Assembly (NCBI GenBank): GCA_021442645.1
Contig: JABUSR010000151.1
Location: 1-8,263 of the forward strand
Length of the DNA: 8,263 bases
Source: Ruminiclostridium sp.
GTDB taxonomy: Bacteria; Bacillota; Clostridia; Oscillospirales; Oscillospiraceae
Direction: 5' to 3'
Every line of letters starts with the position of its first letter. The first letter of the stretch is position 1. Both the position numbers and the translations under genes were made by a program. Under the pieces are notes generated by a model, which was given only the letters and a program-made list of their open reading frames with translations, was not told the DNA's origin and did no database searches. This document shows positions 5,592-8,263 of the stretch, one piece after another.

Positions 5592-6419
5592 TCAGCTGTC
5601 CTTGCGGAACACATGGATGCGGAAGGAGACGGTGGTATCCAGACTGTCCAGGGCGGTGAGCTTTTCAGCGCTGCGCCTGGAGGTTTTCCAGAAATAGGGC
5701 GTCATCTGAAAGAGGTCGGAAATGGTCTGGGAATCGGGCAGATGGACGGTCCCGTCCACCGACCGGACATCCAGGTAGGTGAAGCCCTTATAGGGTGTGA
5801 GTTTCTCTGTGTTGGGATAGGGGTCCTCGTAGAGGATCTCTTTCAGTTCCCAAAGATGGCGCGCCCCGGGGACGACATAGAAATAGACACCGCCCGGCTT
5901 CAGGATGCGGAGGAATTCCTCCAGAGCCAAGGGGGAGAAACAGTTGAGGATGATGTCCGCCTGTTGGTCCCCCATGGGAATATCGTAGACGGAGGCCACG
6001 GCGAACTCAGCCGCAGGCTCCCGCCTGGCTGCCCGGCGAAGGGCGTGCTTGGAGAGATCCACCCCGGCCAGCTGTACCGAATGGCCTGCGCGGACCAGCG
6101 CCTGGTAGATGGCGGCGCTGTAGTAGCCCTCGCCGCAACCGGAGTCCAGGATATTCACCTGCTTACAGGCATAAGACAGGGCAAGGTCGGCCAGGGCATC
6201 GCACAGGGGGCGGTAGTAGTCAGCGGAAAGGAAACGGGTCCGGGCGGTGACCATGCCCTTGTCGTCGCCGGGGTCCTTGGAGTGCATCTTGTTGGCAGGG
6301 AGAAGGTGGACGTATCCGGCAGAGGCCCGGTCGAAGCTGTGGCCGGTGGGACAGAGGTAGCGGTCCGCCTGTCGGTCCAGAGGAGACCGGCAGAGGGGAC
6401 AGCGGAATAAACTTTGCAT
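5592..6419 (-). CDS. rlmA: RlmA-family 23S rRNA (guanine-N1) methyltransferase
   Basis: This 275-residue SAM-dependent enzyme is of the RlmA family. In Gram-negatives RlmA(I) methylates G745 of 23S rRNA and in Gram-positives RlmA(II)/TlrB methylates G748, next to the macrolide exit-tunnel site. Visible parts are an N-terminal zinc finger (Cys7, Cys10, Cys23, His27), the linker GDDKGMVTARTRFL (51-64) typical of the family, and a Rossmann fold with SAM motif LDSGCGEGYY (91-100) and acidic Asp121. FSP (161-163) and a C-terminal TPYFWKTS (240-247) follow. The length is normal. The ATG at 6419 has GAAAGGA about 9 nt upstream. It lies 34 nt after adh and 40 nt before the HAD gene. Which guanine it modifies, and whether it affects tylosin-type drugs, cannot be told from sequence. 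Confidence 0.9.
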   Translation of the reverse strand: MQSLFRCPLCRSPLDRQADRYLCPTGHSFDRASAGYVHLLPANKMHSKDPGDDKGMVTARTRFLSADYYRPLCDALADLALSYACKQVNILDSGCGEGYYSAAIYQALVRAGHSVQLAGVDLSKHALRRAARREPAAEFAVASVYDIPMGDQQADIILNCFSPLALEEFLRILKPGGVYFYVVPGARHLWELKEILYEDPYPNTEKLTPYKGFTYLDVRSVDGTVHLPDSQTISDLFQMTPYFWKTSRRSAEKLTALDSLDTTVSFRIHVFRKDS

Positions 6420-6429
6420 GGTTGTTTTT

Positions 6430-6453
6430 TCCTTTCATATATTATGAAGGAGG
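6430..6453 (-). promoter_or_regulatory. Intergenic hairpin burying the rlmA ribosome binding site
   Basis: TTCATA (6434-6439) and TATGAA (6443-6448) form an AT-rich palindrome with a TAT loop. In the minus-strand mRNA the stem extends, past one bulged A, by UCC pairing with the GGA of the rlmA ribosome binding site. The left arm begins with CCUCCUU (6447-6453), identical to the 16S rRNA anti-Shine-Dalgarno sequence and directly after the adh stop codon. It could reduce rlmA translation relative to adh. The pairing is seen; the effect is inferred. Confidence 0.45.
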
Positions 6454-7503
6454 TTATAGGGAAACGATGGCCTTGACCAGTTCGGGGGGCTTTTCCTCCA
6501 TGAGGCGGAAGGCGGTCTTGAGCTGGTCCAGCCCTGTGAAGCGATGGGTGATGAGCGGGGTGGGGTCCACCCGACGGTATTGGAGGAGCCGGAGCAGGCG
6601 CTCCATTCTGGCCCGGCCGCCGGGGCACTCGCCGCCCCGGATGGTCTTGTTGCCCATGCCGAAGCCATAGCGCACATTGTTGATGGGCAGATCCCCATAG
6701 GTGGTGAAGTAGTTCACATTCCCCACAGTGCCGCCCCAGCGGACCATGGCCACGGCCTGGCCCAGGGAGTCGTCGCCCCCTCCGGCGCAGATACAGCAGT
6801 CAGCCCCCTGCTTATCCGTGAGCAGATGGACCTGCCGCAGGATATCGCCCTCCCGGTAGTTGACCAGGTCGGTGGCCCCGTAAAAACGGGCCAGCTCCAT
6901 GCAGTGGGGACGGCTGCCGATGGCAATAATCCGCCCGGCGCCCCGGAGACGGGCACCGGCCACAGCCATGAGGCCCACCGGGCCTATGCCCATGACCACC
7001 ACGGTGTCACCGGCCTGCACTTCCGCCAGCTCGGCCCCGTAGAGGCCGGTGTTCAGCATATCTGCGGCCATGACGGCGGCCTCCCGAGAGACCCCATCGG
7101 GGATGCGGGCGGCGTTGGCGTCAATGTCCCGGATGAGGGCGTACTCGGCCATGAGGCCGTCTTCGGAATTGGAAAGTTTCTGGCCGGTGATGAGCCCGCT
7201 GCAGTGCTGGTGGGCGCCCAGCTGGGAGGGGACTGTCCGCCAGTCGGGGGTCACAGGGGGGATGGCAACGAGTTCACCCACCCGGAAGTCCCGCACCAGG
7301 GGGCCTACCTCTACGACCTCGCCCAGACCCTCATGGCCCAGGATGCGGTTGGGCGCCAGGCAGTCGATGGCAACATTGTGGACGTCTGAGGTGCAGGGGG
7401 CGGCCATCAGGGGCCGGACCACAGCGTCAAAGCCCCCGGCGTGGGGACGGTCGGCTTCGATCCAACCGACCCGGCCACCGCCCAGATAGGCGAATGCTTT
7501 CAT
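6454..7503 (-). CDS. adh: NADP-dependent zinc secondary alcohol dehydrogenase
   Basis: This 349-residue medium-chain dehydrogenase resembles the Thermoanaerobacter brockii and Clostridium beijerinckii enzymes, which interconvert secondary alcohols such as isopropanol and ketones. Catalytic zinc ligands are Cys37 (APCTSD), His57 and Glu58 (LGHEG) and Asp148 (AADMLNTG). The four-cysteine structural-zinc loop is absent, as in that group. The Rossmann motif is GIGPVG (172-177). Ser197, Arg198 (GSRP) and Tyr216 occupy the positions that read the NADP 2'-phosphate in the T. brockii enzyme, offset by a constant two residues. PVTPDWRT (83-90) is also characteristic. The ATG at 7503 has GAGAGGAGG 7 nt upstream and gives the family N-terminus; the extra 27 residues back to 7584 cover the promoter and are not coding. 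It is the first gene of the operon with rlmA and the HAD gene. The natural substrate is unknown. Confidence 0.94.
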   Translation of the reverse strand: MKAFAYLGGGRVGWIEADRPHAGGFDAVVRPLMAAPCTSDVHNVAIDCLAPNRILGHEGLGEVVEVGPLVRDFRVGELVAIPPVTPDWRTVPSQLGAHQHCSGLITGQKLSNSEDGLMAEYALIRDIDANAARIPDGVSREAAVMAADMLNTGLYGAELAEVQAGDTVVVMGIGPVGLMAVAGARLRGAGRIIAIGSRPHCMELARFYGATDLVNYREGDILRQVHLLTDKQGADCCICAGGGDDSLGQAVAMVRWGGTVGNVNYFTTYGDLPINNVRYGFGMGNKTIRGGECPGGRARMERLLRLLQYRRVDPTPLITHRFTGLDQLKTAFRLMEEKPPELVKAIVSL

Positions 7504-7537
7504 GGCGGGTCCTCCTCTCAGGGAAAAATCTGCTCTC

Positions 7538-7567
7538 AGTGTAGCACAGGTGCCTGCAGAGATGCAA
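7538..7567 (-). promoter_or_regulatory. Probable promoter of the adh-rlmA-HAD operon
   Basis: On the minus strand there is TTGCAT (7562-7567), an 18-bp spacer, then TACACT (7538-7543) preceded by TGC, an extended -10. Transcription would begin near 7531, giving a leader of about 28 nt that contains the strong adh ribosome binding site. It is less close to consensus than the xpaC and rpe promoters. Confidence 0.55.
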
Positions 7568-7588
7568 GAGGGGGAAGGGTTCATAAAA

Positions 7589-7711
7589 ATGTCATACTTT
7601 ATCGGAGAATTGTTTACAGAGCTGCGGTATCATGCAGAAAAGCGCGGTATGACGGGTCCGAGCGCCTTTGCGGGAGGAAGGGCAGGGCGCTTTCTGTCTT
7701 GTGCTTTCTGA
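7589..7711 (+). CDS. Possible 40-residue small ORF
   Basis: An ATG at 7589 opens 40 codons (MSYFIGELFTELRYHAEKRG at its N-terminus) and closes at 7709-7711 within the FHA-gene promoter. A GAAGGG lies 9 nt upstream. The N-terminal half looks like an amphipathic helix, whereas the C-terminal half is Gly/Arg-rich and unconvincing. No family is recognised and no obvious promoter precedes it. The inverted repeat AGCGCC (7661-7666) with GGCGCT (7686-7691) falls inside it. It is probably chance, listed because it is the only candidate gene in the 289-bp gap. Confidence 0.15.
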   Translation: MSYFIGELFTELRYHAEKRGMTGPSAFAGGRAGRFLSCAF

Positions 7712-7726
7712 TTTTTCTGGTATAAT
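7699..7726 (+). promoter_or_regulatory. Extended -10 promoter of the FHA gene
   Basis: A perfect TATAAT (7721-7726) is preceded by TGG, an extended -10. TTGTGC (7699-7704) lies 16 bp upstream as a partial -35. Transcription would start near 7733, leaving about 60 nt of leader before the ATG at 7793. Confidence 0.75.
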
Positions 7727-7792
7727 ATAAGTTCACCTTCAGAAGAAAGAGAAACCCACCGACGGGACACCGCCGGAGAAAGGAGGGGGCCT

Positions 7793-8263
7793 ATGCAGGA
7801 GATCTTCGAGCGGATTCGGATCATCTTTTCCAAGCTGTCAGAACAGGTCCACGGGGCACTGGCCAATACAGACCCGGGGCAGACAGTGCTGGCGGTCATC
7901 GATGCAGTCCTGCCTGTGGTCTGCGGCGTTCTGCGGGTCCTGGCGATTATCGTTGCAATCATCGTCATTGCCCGTTGCCTGCTGTCCCTGTTCCGGGAAA
8001 AGCCGGGGAAGGAGATCTGGGGATGGCTCTCTATGAACGATGGGACCCGGTTTGACCTGCGCCACTGGGAGAATACCGTGGGCAGAGGCCGGTTTTCCGA
8101 TGTGCTGCTGGACTTCCCCACCGTCTCCCGCAGCCATATTGCACTGCTGCGGGATGATAAGGGGAACTGGCGGCTGCAGCCGCTGCAGACCAAAAACGGG
8201 ACCCGGATCAACAAGAAGCCGGTGGAGCACACCTGCCCCGTAAAGACCGGAGACATCATTGAT
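7793..8263 (+). CDS. Membrane-anchored FHA-domain protein (5' part)
   Basis: The first 157 codons are present and the gene runs off the window. A short N-terminal cytoplasmic helix (1-25) is followed by one long hydrophobic segment (about 39-67). Then comes a forkhead-associated domain (about 82 onward), which binds phosphothreonine peptides. The FHA hallmarks are all there: TVGRGRFSD (95-103) with the conserved Gly-Arg, VSRSH (111-115) with the Ser-Arg-x-x-His core, and NGTRIN (135-140), then VKTGDII as the last strand begins. The basic residues after the membrane segment place the FHA domain in the cytoplasm. The ATG at 7793 has AGGAGG 6 nt upstream. Such proteins act in Ser/Thr-kinase signalling to cell-wall synthesis, and their genes often neighbour rodA/ftsW and penicillin-binding-protein genes; that context lies outside the window and is inferred. 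Confidence 0.93.
   Translation, partial: MQEIFERIRIIFSKLSEQVHGALANTDPGQTVLAVIDAVLPVVCGVLRVLAIIVAIIVIARCLLSLFREKPGKEIWGWLSMNDGTRFDLRHWENTVGRGRFSDVLLDFPTVSRSHIALLRDDKGNWRLQPLQTKNGTRINKKPVEHTCPVKTGDIID

Noticed and set aside
5316..6410. 364-codon plus-strand open frame across the HAD and rlmA genes
   Set aside because: It is antisense to two genes with intact catalytic motifs and has no ribosome binding site or recognisable fold.
6544..7389. 281-codon plus-strand open frame across adh
   Set aside because: It is antisense to the alcohol dehydrogenase with complete zinc and NADP motifs.
7630..8259. 209-codon minus-strand open frame over the FHA gene
   Set aside because: The plus strand encodes a clear FHA domain with a strong ribosome binding site and promoter; the minus product is Ser/Arg-rich with no domain.

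Overview
The window comes from a GC-rich Firmicute. An Oscillospirales-type gut clostridium (Flavonifractor/Intestinimonas-like) is my best guess. The reasons are strong AGGAGG-type ribosome binding sites, near-consensus sigma-A promoters, a XpaC-TelA pair, a Thermoanaerobacter/Clostridium-type NADP secondary alcohol dehydrogenase and a membrane-anchored FHA protein, all at high GC. No phage, transposase, CRISPR or antibiotic-cluster genes are visible, so this looks like ordinary chromosome. The taxonomic call is inference from gene families and composition.

Layout: (A) Positions 1-167 are non-coding, with an AT-rich inverted repeat and the terminator of the first operon. (B) Positions 168-3315, minus strand, hold a three-gene operon read xpaC -> telA -> TPM-domain membrane protein. 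It starts from a consensus promoter that abuts the xpaC ATG and ends at the hairpin 101-149. (C) Positions 3316-3572 are a divergent regulatory region. Two back-to-back TTGACA promoters fire in opposite directions, and the rightward one makes a ~174-nt leader with a compact, highly base-paired fold. (D) Positions 3573-4822, plus strand, are rpe and recR, overlapping by 4 nt and ended by a perfect 18-bp bidirectional terminator. (E) Positions 4910-7503, minus strand, are a second operon read secondary alcohol dehydrogenase -> RlmA-like 23S rRNA methyltransferase -> HAD phosphatase, which uses the same terminator from the other side. (F) Positions 7504-7792 are a second divergent promoter region. 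(G) From 7793 to the window edge, plus strand, is the 5' part of a gene for a membrane-anchored FHA protein.

How the genes relate: xpaC and telA form a recurrent pair (xpaC-yaaN in Bacillus subtilis) linked to envelope or toxic-anion stress. Here a third membrane protein with a TPM domain joins them. rpe (pentose phosphate pathway) and recR (recombinational repair) are translationally coupled, although their functions are unrelated. The adh-rlmA-HAD set looks like a housekeeping mixture, not one pathway. The FHA protein would recognise phosphothreonine and in Firmicutes and Actinobacteria often sits with rodA/ftsW and penicillin-binding-protein genes, which would lie beyond the window.

The most interesting unexplained material is regulatory. 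It comprises the folded rpe leader, a two-codon ORF overlapping the rpe TTG start, a promoter placed so that the first xpaC ATG would be leaderless, and two intergenic hairpins that each bury the ribosome binding site of the next gene. I found no clear new multi-gene system.
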